DNA of 64,000 bases, from assembly GCF_015667795.1 (NCBI RefSeq), contig NZ_JADPEL010000012.1:1-64000 (forward strand). The letters are read 5' to 3'. Source of the stretch: Clostridium sp. D53t1_180928_C8. GTDB taxonomy: Bacteria > Bacillota > Clostridia > Clostridiales > Clostridiaceae. The position numbers and the translations under genes are program-made. The notes under the pieces are model-generated. The model saw only the letters and a list, made by a program, of their open reading frames with translations. It was not told the DNA's origin and searched no databases. Shown one piece after another: positions 35,552 to 44,198 of the stretch; positions within the stretch are counted from its first letter, which is position 1, and each line of letters starts with the position of its first letter.

Positions 35552-36241
35552 GTGATTCTTTATGACAAATTAGATAAAGAAACTGGTAAGGATTATGTGT
35601 ATAGGGTATTAAAGGATAATATTATGTGCTTAGAATTAAAGCCTGGTGAGCTATTAAGTGAATCAGATTTAGCTAAAAAATTAAATGTATCAAGAACACC
35701 TATAAGAGAAGTGTTAATAAAGCTTAAGGCTGAAAAGTTAATAGAGGTTAAGCCACAAGCAGGTACTTATGTTTCATTAATTGACTGGAACTTAATAGAA
35801 GAAGCTATTTTTATTAGATATAATTTAGAAAAAGAAGCACTAAGAGAAGCTTGCGAAAATTTTTCTGAAGATATATTAATGGAAATGGAAAAATGTTTAT
35901 TCGCTCAAAAACTAGTTGCGCAAAAAGGTAATAATTTATTAGAGTTTCATAATCTAGATAAAGAATACCATAGGCTATTATTTGTTGGAATAAATAAATC
36001 TAATGTATGGGAATCTATTTGTAATATAAGTACTCATTATAATAGAATGAGATTATTAGCAGAAATGAAACTAAATAAAGAGTTCATAGTAGATCAACAT
36101 ATAACTTATTTAGATATTATAAAAAATAAAGATAGTAATATTATTGATGAAGTTGTATCACATCATATAAAAGATCCAGTTGAACAATGGAAGAAATTAA
36201 TAAAAGAAGAGCCTGAAATATCTAAATATATAGTATATTAA
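35552..36241 (+). CDS. GntR/FadR-family (FCD domain) transcriptional regulator
   Basis: A 229-residue repressor. The winged helix (residues about 15-75) has LSESDLAKKLNVSRTPIREVLIKLKAEKLIEVKPQAGTYVS. The FCD ligand domain (about 85-215) carries the Asp/His metal-site pattern expected for sugar-acid sensors. UxuR and ExuR belong to this family and respond to fructuronate or galacturonate. The gene sits in the middle of the cluster whose promoters carry CTAGTATACTAG sites. It starts with GTG behind AGGGGGT. Confidence 0.88.
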   Translation: MILYDKLDKETGKDYVYRVLKDNIMCLELKPGELLSESDLAKKLNVSRTPIREVLIKLKAEKLIEVKPQAGTYVSLIDWNLIEEAIFIRYNLEKEALREACENFSEDILMEMEKCLFAQKLVAQKGNNLLEFHNLDKEYHRLLFVGINKSNVWESICNISTHYNRMRLLAEMKLNKEFIVDQHITYLDIIKNKDSNIIDEVVSHHIKDPVEQWKKLIKEEPEISKYIVY

Positions 36242-36307
36242 AAAATGATATATTATATTAATAAAATAATAAGTTTATTAAGAAAAATTAAAAAGTATAA
36301 TATAGGT

Positions 36308-36350
36308 AAAAGTCATATAGTATTAAATTTAATATTATATGACTTTTTAT
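36308..36350 (+). terminator. Terminator after the GntR gene
   Basis: AAAAGTCATATAGTATTAAA pairs with TTTAATATTATATGACTTTT, one mismatch, followed by T-rich sequence. Confidence 0.85.
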
Positions 36351-36385
36351 TATAGAAAAAAATTTAAATGTTTTCAAAAAAGCTA

Positions 36386-36419
36386 TTGTAATTCATATAT
36401 TAATATGCTAGTATACAAG
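36386..36419 (+). promoter_or_regulatory. Promoter with operator O3 before the SDR gene
   Basis: TTGTAA (36386-36391), 17 bases, TAGTAT (36409-36414). CTAGTATACAAG (36408-36419) covers the -10, matching ten of twelve bases of O1. Confidence 0.68.
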
Positions 36420-36446
36420 TATAGTAGTTGCAAGGAGGAATGGAAA

Positions 36447-37298
36447 ATGAAATTACCATTTAATATTGATTTAAAAGATAAAGTTTGTGTTGTAACAGGT
36501 GGGACAGGAATACTGTGCGGAGCGATGGCAGATGCACTTGCAGAGTGTGGAGCAAAGGTTGCAATATTAGCATTAGGACAAGAAGCTTGTGACAACAAGG
36601 CAAAAGAAATAAATGAAAAAGGCGGAATAGCAATCGGTATTGATGCTAATGTTTTAGATAAAGAAAGCTTAAAAAAGGCTCATGAAATAATTAATAAAGA
36701 GTTCGGACCAGTTGACATATTAATAAATGGAGCTGGAGGAAACCATCCAAAAGGTACTACAACTAAAGAATATTTAGAAATGGAAGATTTAGAAAATGAA
36801 GAACTAACAACATTTTTTGATTTAGATCCAAAAGGAGTAGAATTCGTATTTAATTTAAACTTCTTAGGAACATTACTTCCATCACAAGAATTTAGTAAAG
36901 ACATGTTAAATAAAGATGGTGCAACAATAATTAATATATCATCAATGAATGCATTTACACCACTTACAAAAATACCTGCATACTCAGGAGCAAAAGCAGC
37001 AGTAAGCAACTTTACTCAATGGCTTGCAGTACATATGTCAAAGGTTGGAGTTAGAGTTAATGCAATAGCACCAGGATTCTTTGTAACAGCCCAAAATCAA
37101 AAATTATTATTTAATGAAGATGGAACACCAACAGCAAGAACTGAAAAGATATTAAATAGTACACCTATGAGAAGATTCGGTGAAGCTGATGAATTAATAG
37201 GAACATTATTATACTTAGTATCTGAAGAAGCATCAGGATTTGTAAATGGAGTAGTTATTCCAGTAGATGGAGCATTTTCTGCTTATTCAGGAGTATAG
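36447..37298 (+). CDS. SDR-family D-mannonate oxidoreductase (fructuronate reductase)
   Basis: A 283-residue short-chain dehydrogenase. The cofactor loop is TGGTGILCG near residue 16, followed by NGAGG. The catalytic Ser is in NISSMNA and the Tyr/Lys in YSGAKAA. In this operon, which has uxuA and uxaC but no classical UxuB, it should reduce fructuronate to mannonate, as the SDR YjmF of Bacillus is thought to do. The start at 36447 follows AAGGAGGAATGGAAA. KdgA follows 14 bases later. Confidence 0.85.
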   Translation: MKLPFNIDLKDKVCVVTGGTGILCGAMADALAECGAKVAILALGQEACDNKAKEINEKGGIAIGIDANVLDKESLKKAHEIINKEFGPVDILINGAGGNHPKGTTTKEYLEMEDLENEELTTFFDLDPKGVEFVFNLNFLGTLLPSQEFSKDMLNKDGATIINISSMNAFTPLTKIPAYSGAKAAVSNFTQWLAVHMSKVGVRVNAIAPGFFVTAQNQKLLFNEDGTPTARTEKILNSTPMRRFGEADELIGTLLYLVSEEASGFVNGVVIPVDGAFSAYSGV

Positions 37299-37312
37299 GA
37301 GGACAAGTGAAA

Positions 37313-37921
37313 ATGATTTTAAATGAATTAAAAGCAAACGGAATTGTAGCTGTAGTTAGAGGTAAAAGTCATGAAGAAGCTAGAGGTTATATGGAAGCTT
37401 GCTTAAGAGGTGGAATTAAATCATTGGAGCTTACTTATACAATACCAAATGTATGTGAGCTTATAAAAGAGTATAGTTCACATGCAGAAGCATTAATTGG
37501 AGTTGGAAGCGTTTTAAATGCTAAAATGGCTTCCGACGCAATTGAAGCTGGGGCAAAGTATGTTGTAAGTCCAGGATATAGTGAAGAAGTTAATAAAGTA
37601 TGTAAGGACATGAATGTTCTTTACTTACCAGGCTGTATGACAGTAGGTGAAATAATGAAAGCTATGGATGCTGGAAATAAAATGATTAAATTATTCCCAG
37701 GAGATGCTTTTGGTGCAAAATATGTAAAAGCAATAAAGGCACCTATTCCAAACGTTGAAATAATGCCAACTGGTGGAGTTTCAGTAGATAATATTGAAGA
37801 GTGGTTTGCAAATGGAGTTTCTTGCGTTGGAGTTGGAAGCTCATTAATAAAAGGATCTCTTGAAGATATAGAAAATACAGCTAAAGCTTTTATGAAAAAG
37901 ATGGACAAAATTAACAGTTAA
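37313..37921 (+). CDS. kdgA: KDPG aldolase / 4-hydroxy-2-oxoglutarate aldolase
   Basis: A 202-residue class I aldolase that splits 2-keto-3-deoxy-6-phosphogluconate into pyruvate and glyceraldehyde-3-phosphate. The catalytic Glu is in LELTYTIPNV and the Schiff-base Lys in MIKLFPGDAFG; MPTGGV and GVGSSLI form the phosphate site. It is slightly shorter than the 213-residue E. coli Eda. A GTG at 37307 is also possible; I prefer the ATG at 37313, with GGAGG about ten bases upstream. Confidence 0.92.
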   Translation: MILNELKANGIVAVVRGKSHEEARGYMEACLRGGIKSLELTYTIPNVCELIKEYSSHAEALIGVGSVLNAKMASDAIEAGAKYVVSPGYSEEVNKVCKDMNVLYLPGCMTVGEIMKAMDAGNKMIKLFPGDAFGAKYVKAIKAPIPNVEIMPTGGVSVDNIEEWFANGVSCVGVGSSLIKGSLEDIENTAKAFMKKMDKINS

Positions 37922-37936
37922 TTTTTTTTAACAAGG

Positions 37937-37968
37937 CTGGTATACTAGTATTCGTAAAGGTATACTGG
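37937..37968 (+). promoter_or_regulatory. Double operator O4/O5 before uxuA
   Basis: CTGGTATACTAG (37937-37948) and AAGGTATACTGG (37957-37968) lie 20 bases apart, centre to centre, about two helical turns. Both keep the GTATAC core. A TATACT in either could serve as -10. Confidence 0.6.
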
Positions 37969-38012
37969 GAAGTTAAAAAAGGGGATTTACTTAATAAAGG
38001 GAGGACAAAATC

Positions 38013-39065
38013 ATGGAAATGACATTCAGATGGTATGGAAAAGATGATCCAGTTAAAATTGAATACATCAAGCAAATACCTGGAATGAAGGGAATAGTTA
38101 CGGCTATATATGATATTCCAGTTGGAGAAGTATGGCCATTAGAAAGAATTTTAGAATTAAAAAAAGAAATAGAAAGTCATGGCTTAAAGCTTTCAGTAAT
38201 AGAAAGTGTACCGGTACATGAAGATATAAAACTTGGTTTACCAACAAGAGATAAATATATAGCAAATTATATACAAACAATCAGAAACTTAGCAGAAGCA
38301 GGGGTAGATACAATATGCTACAACTTTATGCCAGTATTCGATTGGACAAGATCAGATTTAAATTATAAATTAGAAGATGGTTCTACATGTTTAATATATG
38401 ATGAAGAACAAGTTAAGAAAATGGATCCAGCTTTAGGTGAATTAGAGTTACCAGGATGGGATACATCTTATGGTGAAGGTGGATTAAAAGCTTTATTAGA
38501 ACAATACAAAGATATTGATGAAGAAGCTTTATGGAATAATTTAAATTACTTTATTCAACAAATAATGAAAGTTGCTGACGAAGTAAGAATGAAAATGGCA
38601 ATACATCCGGATGATCCGCCATGGGGAATATTTGGATTACCAAGAATTATAACTAATTTTGAAAACTTAAAGAGATTTATTGATTTATATGATAGTCCAT
38701 ATCATGGAGTGACTTTATGTACAGGATCTTTAGGATGTACAAAGGTTAACGATATGGTTGAAATGGTTAATTATTTTGGTAAGGAAAGAAATAGAATACA
38801 CTTTGCCCACCTTAGAAATGTAAAAATAACTGGTGAGAGTAGTTTTAATGAAGTTGCTCACTTATCAGAAGCAGGTTCATTAGATTTCTATGAAATAGTA
38901 AAAGCATACTGCGATTACGACTTCCAAGGACCATACAGACCAGACCATGGAAGAATGATATGGGGTGAAACAGGTAGACCAGGATATGGTTTATATGATA
39001 GAGCATTAGGTGCAGTGTATATAAATGGATTAATTGAGGCAATTAAAAAGAACAATAAAAATTAA
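38013..39065 (+). CDS. uxuA: D-mannonate dehydratase
   Basis: A 350-residue UxuA, removing water from D-mannonate to give 2-keto-3-deoxygluconate; it has a metal-dependent TIM barrel. Visible landmarks are [22 protein letters not shown] at the N terminus, [37 protein letters not shown] (metal ligands), LCTGSLG and [11 protein letters not shown]. Length is normal. The start follows GGGAGGACAA. It has its own operator pair upstream. Confidence 0.96.
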   Translation: MEMTFRWYGKDDPVKIEYIKQIPGMKGIVTAIYDIPVGEVWPLERILELKKEIESHGLKLSVIESVPVHEDIKLGLPTRDKYIANYIQTIRNLAEAGVDTICYNFMPVFDWTRSDLNYKLEDGSTCLIYDEEQVKKMDPALGELELPGWDTSYGEGGLKALLEQYKDIDEEALWNNLNYFIQQIMKVADEVRMKMAIHPDDPPWGIFGLPRIITNFENLKRFIDLYDSPYHGVTLCTGSLGCTKVNDMVEMVNYFGKERNRIHFAHLRNVKITGESSFNEVAHLSEAGSLDFYEIVKAYCDYDFQGPYRPDHGRMIWGETGRPGYGLYDRALGAVYINGLIEAIKKNNKN

Positions 39066-39084
39066 TTTATAAGGGGATAATGAA

Positions 39085-40482
39085 ATGAAGAATTTTATGG
39101 ATAAAGACTTTTTACTAGAAAATGAAGTAGCAAAGGTTTTATACCATAATTATGCTTCAAAGGTGCCAGTGTTTGATTATCACTGTCACCTAGTTCCTAT
39201 GGAAATAGCTACAGATCATAAGTTTAAGAATTTAACTGAAATGTGGCTATACCATGACCACTATAAGTGGAGAGCTATGAGAAGCTTTGGTATAGATGAA
39301 GAATACATAACAGGAAATGCAAGTGATTATGATAAATTTTATCAGTTCGCAAAAATGATGCCATATTTAATTGGAAATCCTATTTATCATTGGTCTCATT
39401 TGGAGCTTAAAAGATTCTTCGGAGTAGAAGAAACCTTAAGTGAAAAAACAGCTGATATTATATGGGAAAAATGTAATAAGGCTATAGAAGAAAATGAATT
39501 AACGGCTAAAAAGTTAATTGAAATGGCTAATGTAGTTTATATTGGAACTACCGATGATCCTATAGATGATTTAAAATATCATAAGGAAGTAAAAGAAGAT
39601 ATCAACTTTAAATGTTCTGTTAATCCAAGTTTTAGACCAGAAAAGGCAATGAAGATACAAAATGAAGGGTTTAAAGATTACATAGATAAGTTAGCTGAAG
39701 TTAGTAATATTGAAATTAAATCTTTTGATGATTTAAAGAAAGCATTAGAAATAAGATTAGATTACTTTTATGAAAATGGATGTATGATTACGGACCACAG
39801 TTTAGAGAGGGTTGTTTTTTATACTTTTTCATGTGAAGAAATTAACGAAATATTTATTAAAGCTTTAAACAGACAGGATATAACTAATGAAGAAGCATCA
39901 AAATATTCTATAGCGTTATTAATAGCTTTAGGAAAAATGTATTCTGAGAGAAAAATGATAATGCAATTACACATAGGTGCATTAAGAAATAATAATACAA
40001 GAATGTTTAATAAGGTTGGTGCGGATGCTGGTTTTGATAGTATTGATGATGGAGAAATAGCTTATTCACTTTCAAGAATACTAGATGAATTAGACAAGGA
40101 AGATAATCTTCCAAAAACTATTTTATATTGCCTAAATCCAAAGGATAATGAAGTTATTGGTACTATGATTGGTAATTTCCAAGGCGGAAATATATCAGGT
40201 AAAGTACAGTTTGGATCAGGATGGTGGTTTAATGATCAAAAGGATGGTATGGAAAGACAAATGATGGCGTTATCACAACTTGGACTTATAAGTCAATTTG
40301 TTGGTATGGTAACAGATTCAAGAAGTTTCTTATCATACACAAGACATGAGTATTTTAGAAGAATATTATGTAACTATTTAGGTAATTTAGTGGAATGTGG
40401 TCAATATCCTTGGGATGAAGAAATATTAGGGGAGATTGTTGAAAACATTTGTTATAAAAATTCTGAGAAATATTTTAAATAA
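39085..40482 (+). CDS. uxaC: Glucuronate (uronate) isomerase
   Basis: A 465-residue isomerase turning D-glucuronate into D-fructuronate, the first step after the glucuronidase. It is of the amidohydrolase fold: VFDYHCHLVPMEIA near residue 30 (metal-type HxH), YHDHYKWRAMRSFGI, GTTDDPIDDL, MQLHIGALRNNNTRMF and GWWFNDQKDGM with FVGMVTDSRSF. It is 19 bases after uxuA. Confidence 0.96.
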   Translation: MKNFMDKDFLLENEVAKVLYHNYASKVPVFDYHCHLVPMEIATDHKFKNLTEMWLYHDHYKWRAMRSFGIDEEYITGNASDYDKFYQFAKMMPYLIGNPIYHWSHLELKRFFGVEETLSEKTADIIWEKCNKAIEENELTAKKLIEMANVVYIGTTDDPIDDLKYHKEVKEDINFKCSVNPSFRPEKAMKIQNEGFKDYIDKLAEVSNIEIKSFDDLKKALEIRLDYFYENGCMITDHSLERVVFYTFSCEEINEIFIKALNRQDITNEEASKYSIALLIALGKMYSERKMIMQLHIGALRNNNTRMFNKVGADAGFDSIDDGEIAYSLSRILDELDKEDNLPKTILYCLNPKDNEVIGTMIGNFQGGNISGKVQFGSGWWFNDQKDGMERQMMALSQLGLISQFVGMVTDSRSFLSYTRHEYFRRILCNYLGNLVECGQYPWDEEILGEIVENICYKNSEKYFK

Positions 40483-40494
40483 TTAAAGTCAATA

Positions 40495-40532
40495 TTTAAA
40501 GGGAATATAAGCATATTAAAATTCCCTTTAAA
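40495..40532 (+). other. Hairpin between uxaC and the transporter
   Basis: TTTAAAGGGAAT and ATTCCCTTTAAA form a 12-bp perfect stem with a 14-base loop. There is no T-tract; it may stabilise or process the uxuA-uxaC mRNA. Confidence 0.5.
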
Positions 40533-40561
40533 TATAAAATATTATTTTATATTTAATGTAA

Positions 40562-40573
40562 ATGTATACAAGG
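40562..40573. promoter_or_regulatory. Possible weak operator O6 before the transporter
   Basis: ATGTATACAAGG resembles the CTAGTATACAAG operator at 36408 and lies 28 bases before the transporter start. It is weaker than the others. Confidence 0.35.
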
Positions 40574-40600
40574 AAAAAATTATTTTGGGAGGATTGGAAA

Positions 40601-41995
40601 ATGAGGTTTCTTGATTTAATAAGCAAAAAAGAAGAACAAGTGAAATCGTTTAATACTGGGGATAAAATAGGTTATGCATTAGGAGATTTTGGTTGTGCAG
40701 CATTTTTTGCATTTGTAAGTAGTTATTTAATGGTTTTCTATACAGATGTTTTAGGAATTGGTGCTGCGGCAGTTGGAACATTATTTGTTGTAGCTAGAAT
40801 ATGGGATGCCATAAATGATCCTATAATGGGAGTTTTAGTTGATAAGGTAGGAGTTACAAGACATGGTAAGTTTAGACCGTATGTTGTTAAGTTTGGTTTA
40901 CCTATGGTTATAGTTGGAATACTAGCATTTACTGCAATTCCAGGATTACCAGAAGGTATGAAGTTACCTTATGCTTATGTAACATATATTTTATTTGGTA
41001 TGTTATATACAGCAGTTAATATACCTTATGGTTCATTAGCATCAGTAATGAGTAGTGATCCAAATGAGAGAACGGCATTATCAACATTTAGAAATATTGG
41101 ATCTATGGGAGCAAACCTTCTAGTAATGTTAATTGTTCCAAAGATAATTTTTAATGCTCAAGGAGCTGTAACTGCTGAAGGGTTTATAATTTGTGCAGTA
41201 ATACTTGCAATAATTTCTTCTGTATCATTTTTCTTAAATTTTAGATTAACAAGAGAAAGAATTGTTCACCAAGCTAATAAAAACAAAAAGAGCATGGGGC
41301 AAACTTTAAAGGGATTAGTAAAAAATAGAGCTTTCATAGGAGTAGCTTTAGCTTCATTTGCTATGATGGCAGGTATGTTAACAGTTAATACATTAAACGT
41401 TTACTTATTTAAGGATTATTTCAAGGCACCAGGTTTAACAGCATTTGGAGGAATGGTTGGTATGCTTGCTAGTTTTGTAGTTATTCCTTTTGCAGGGGTG
41501 ATTGTTAAAAAGTTAGGAAAGAAAGAAACTGCAGTTGTAGGATCTATAATACCAACAATAGTTTATGTAGGAATGTTATTTATACCAAACTTAACAGCTC
41601 CAGTTTATATTGTATTATCTTTTGTAGCTGGATTAGGATCAGGATTAATAAACACAATAATATGGGCATTAGTTGGTGATGCTATCGATTATCAAGAATA
41701 CATTACTGGAGAAAGAAATGAAGGAACAGTTTACTCTTCATATTCATTAGCAAGAAAATTAGCACAAGCTATATCTGGTGGAATTGGTGGATTTGCATTA
41801 TCTATACTAGGATACCAATCAGGAGCTGCAGAGCAAAGTGCAGCAGTTGGATTAGGAATTAAAAATATAGCTCTTGGTGGAGCAGCAATAGGATATGTTG
41901 TAACTGCATTAATTTTAATATTTGTATACAACCTTTCTAAAAAGAAAGTTATTGAAATGAATAATGCATTAATAAAAGTGAGAGAAGCAGTATAG
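40601..41995 (+). CDS. GPH-family glycoside/glucuronide:cation symporter
   Basis: A 464-residue transporter with twelve predicted helices. Family marks are KIGYALGDFGCAAFFAFVSSYLMVFYTDVLGI at the N terminus, ARIWDAINDPIMGVLVD, and GDAIDYQEYITGERNEGTVYSSYSLARKLAQAISGG in the second half. It belongs with UidB, the glucuronide symporter, and probably imports beta-glucuronides or glucuronate for the cytoplasmic glucuronidase. The start follows GGGAGGATTGGAAA. Confidence 0.88.
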   Translation: MRFLDLISKKEEQVKSFNTGDKIGYALGDFGCAAFFAFVSSYLMVFYTDVLGIGAAAVGTLFVVARIWDAINDPIMGVLVDKVGVTRHGKFRPYVVKFGLPMVIVGILAFTAIPGLPEGMKLPYAYVTYILFGMLYTAVNIPYGSLASVMSSDPNERTALSTFRNIGSMGANLLVMLIVPKIIFNAQGAVTAEGFIICAVILAIISSVSFFLNFRLTRERIVHQANKNKKSMGQTLKGLVKNRAFIGVALASFAMMAGMLTVNTLNVYLFKDYFKAPGLTAFGGMVGMLASFVVIPFAGVIVKKLGKKETAVVGSIIPTIVYVGMLFIPNLTAPVYIVLSFVAGLGSGLINTIIWALVGDAIDYQEYITGERNEGTVYSSYSLARKLAQAISGGIGGFALSILGYQSGAAEQSAAVGLGIKNIALGGAAIGYVVTALILIFVYNLSKKKVIEMNNALIKVREAV

Positions 41996-42065
41996 CAAAT
42001 AGCTTATTAAAATATAAAAATTAAGTTATACATTAAAAAATATATTTTGTAAGAAAAAGCAAGAG

Positions 42066-42093
42066 ACTAGTATACCTCTACAGGTATACTAGT
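42066..42093. promoter_or_regulatory. Inverted pair of operators O7 before the GH3 gene
   Basis: ACTAGTATACCT (42066-42077) and AGGTATACTAGT (42082-42093) are exact reverse complements with a 4-base gap. Each arm contains the cluster operator. It could also fold as a hairpin in RNA, but no T-tract follows. Confidence 0.65.
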
Positions 42094-42133
42094 ATTCCAA
42101 AATAAATTAAAGATGATAATGGAGGAATTAAAG

Positions 42134-43903
42134 ATGGTAAATTTAAAATTAAAACCGTATAATCTTGATGAAGAATCAATAAAATGGGTAGAAGATACAA
42201 TTGCAAATATGACACTAGAAGAAAAAATAGGACAACTATTTGTAAATATGGGAGCAAGCCGTGAAGAAGATTATTTAAAAAGCATTTTAGATAGTTATCA
42301 TATAGGAGCTGTTCGTTATAATCCAGCTAAGGCTGAAGAAGTATATGATCAAAATAGAATATTACAAGAAAATTCTAAAATTCCATTATTAATAGCAGCA
42401 AATACAGAGATGGGTGGAAATGGAGCATGTACAGATGGTACATATGTAGGTATGGAAGTAAAAGTTGCCGCAACCCAAGATCCACACTACGCTTATGAAT
42501 TAGGAAGAATATCAGGTATTGAAGCAGCTGCTATAGGATGTAACTGGAGCTTTGCACCAATTGTTGATATAAACAGAAACTGGAGAAATCCAATAATATC
42601 TACTAGAACTTGGTCTGCAGATGTTGACCAAACTTTAGAGTTATCTTTAGAATACATGAGAGGAATAATGGAGTCTGGAATTTTACCAGCTGCTAAGCAT
42701 TTCCCTGGAGATGGTATAGATGAAAGAGATCAACATTTATCATTTGCTCCAAATACTTTATCTGTTGAAGAATGGAATGCTACTTTCGGAAAAGTATACT
42801 CTGGATTAATTGAAGCAGGTCTTCCGTCAATAATGGCTGGACATATTGCTTTACCAGAATACGTAAAACACTTTAATCCAGAAGCTACAATTCAAGAAAT
42901 GAATATGCCTGCAACTTTAAGTAAATATGTATTAACAGATTTATTAAAAGGTCAAATGGGATTCAATGGATTAGTTGTAACTGATGCATCTCATATGGTT
43001 GCTATGACTTCAGCTATGAAACGTAAAGATATGTTACCAACTGCAATTGCAGCAGGTAGTGATTTATTCTTATTCTTCAATGATCCAGATGAAGATTTCC
43101 AATGGATGATGGAAGGATACAAAAATGGAGTTATAACTGAAGAAAGACTTCATGATGCATTAAGTAGAATATTAGGTTTAAAAGCTTCTTTAGGATTACA
43201 CAAGAAAGCTAAGAATGAAATATTACAAACAAAAGAACAAGCTATGGCTAAGATTGGCTTAGAAGAAAATAAAAAGGCAGCATTAGAAATAGCTGATAAG
43301 GGAATAACTTTAGTTAAAAATAATGAAGTAATATTCCCAATTTCACCAGAAAAGACTAAGAAAGTATTACTTGTAAATGCTAAAGGTTTTGACGGTGGAT
43401 TTGGTAAATTTATAGCTCTTATGCAAGGACCACAAAAAGGACCTGTTGATATAATGAAAGAATTATTAGATCAAGAGGGATTCCAAGTAGAAATATACGA
43501 ATCACCAATAGATAAAATAATGAAATTACCAAAGGAAGAAATGGGGGCTGCTCTTGGAAATGTTTATGCTGGTAAGCGTCCAATTTCTGAATTAACTTCA
43601 AAATATGATTTAATTATAAATGTAGCTGATGTAGGGGCAAGTGTTGACCAACGTCTTCAATGGCCACCAAGTAAAGGTACTCCAGATATTCCATTCTATG
43701 TGAATGAAATACCTACTATCTTTGTTTCAGTACAATGCCCATTCCACTTAGCTGATGTACCACAAGTTAAGACTTATATAAATACTTATGATAGTAAAGA
43801 TTATACGCTTAAAGCGTTAGTTGATAAAATGATGGGACGTTCAGAATTTAAGGGAGTTAGCCCAGTAGATGCATTCTGTGGTCTTGGAGATACTAGATAC
43901 TAA
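42134..43903 (+). CDS. GH3-family glycoside hydrolase (NagZ-like)
   Basis: A 589-residue GH3 protein without signal peptide. The TIM barrel has PLLIAANTEMGGNGA, NWSFAPIVDINRNWRNPIISTRT, the GH3 motif AAKHFPGDGIDERDQHL and the nucleophile Asp in VVTDASHM. The Asp-x-His inside DERDQHL matches the catalytic His loop of N-acetylglucosaminidases (NagZ). A C-terminal alpha/beta domain follows (KKVLLVNAKGF..., LIINVADVGAS). It is preceded by the cluster operator, so it is probably induced with the glucuronate genes. The start follows GGAGGAATTAAAG. Confidence 0.85.
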   Translation: MVNLKLKPYNLDEESIKWVEDTIANMTLEEKIGQLFVNMGASREEDYLKSILDSYHIGAVRYNPAKAEEVYDQNRILQENSKIPLLIAANTEMGGNGACTDGTYVGMEVKVAATQDPHYAYELGRISGIEAAAIGCNWSFAPIVDINRNWRNPIISTRTWSADVDQTLELSLEYMRGIMESGILPAAKHFPGDGIDERDQHLSFAPNTLSVEEWNATFGKVYSGLIEAGLPSIMAGHIALPEYVKHFNPEATIQEMNMPATLSKYVLTDLLKGQMGFNGLVVTDASHMVAMTSAMKRKDMLPTAIAAGSDLFLFFNDPDEDFQWMMEGYKNGVITEERLHDALSRILGLKASLGLHKKAKNEILQTKEQAMAKIGLEENKKAALEIADKGITLVKNNEVIFPISPEKTKKVLLVNAKGFDGGFGKFIALMQGPQKGPVDIMKELLDQEGFQVEIYESPIDKIMKLPKEEMGAALGNVYAGKRPISELTSKYDLIINVADVGASVDQRLQWPPSKGTPDIPFYVNEIPTIFVSVQCPFHLADVPQVKTYINTYDSKDYTLKALVDKMMGRSEFKGVSPVDAFCGLGDTRY

Positions 43904-44012
43904 TAAAATTAAAGAAAAGTATTAAACAAAGTAAAAAACTATTAAATAATAAAATAACTATTACAATTCCAACTACACATTTAAAATATTATAGAGAAAA
44001 CGAATAATAGAT

Positions 44013-44050
44013 AAAAAGCATTTTCTTCTTTATTAAGAAAATGCTTTTTT
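44013..44050 (+). terminator. Terminator after the GH3 gene
   Basis: AAAAAGCATTTTCTT/AAGAAAATGCTTTTT stem with a T-run; it marks the right edge of the accessory block. Confidence 0.88.
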
Positions 44051-44086
44051 GTTTTAAAAATTATAAAAAACAAAAGATAAATTTCA

Positions 44087-44135
44087 TTGACAATAAAAAT
44101 TAATAACTCTAAAATTAAATAAAGAATGTTTGTTC
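44087..44135 (+). promoter_or_regulatory. uvrA promoter with LexA-like SOS box
   Basis: TTGACA (44087-44092), 17 bases, TAAAAT (44110-44115), then GAATGTTTGTTC (44124-44135), one base away from the Gram-positive LexA pattern GAAC-N4-GTTC. A box just after the -10 is a common place for LexA repression. Confidence 0.6.
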
Positions 44136-44198
44136 GAGAGTAAAATATACTATTTCTGACAAAAATAAATAATGAAGTATATTGAAGAGGGTTAAAAG

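Noticed and set aside
24830-44198. Prophage or integrative element between uvrB and uvrA
   Set aside because: No integrase, transposase, phage structural gene, tRNA target or direct repeats at the edges; only metabolic, transport and regulatory genes.
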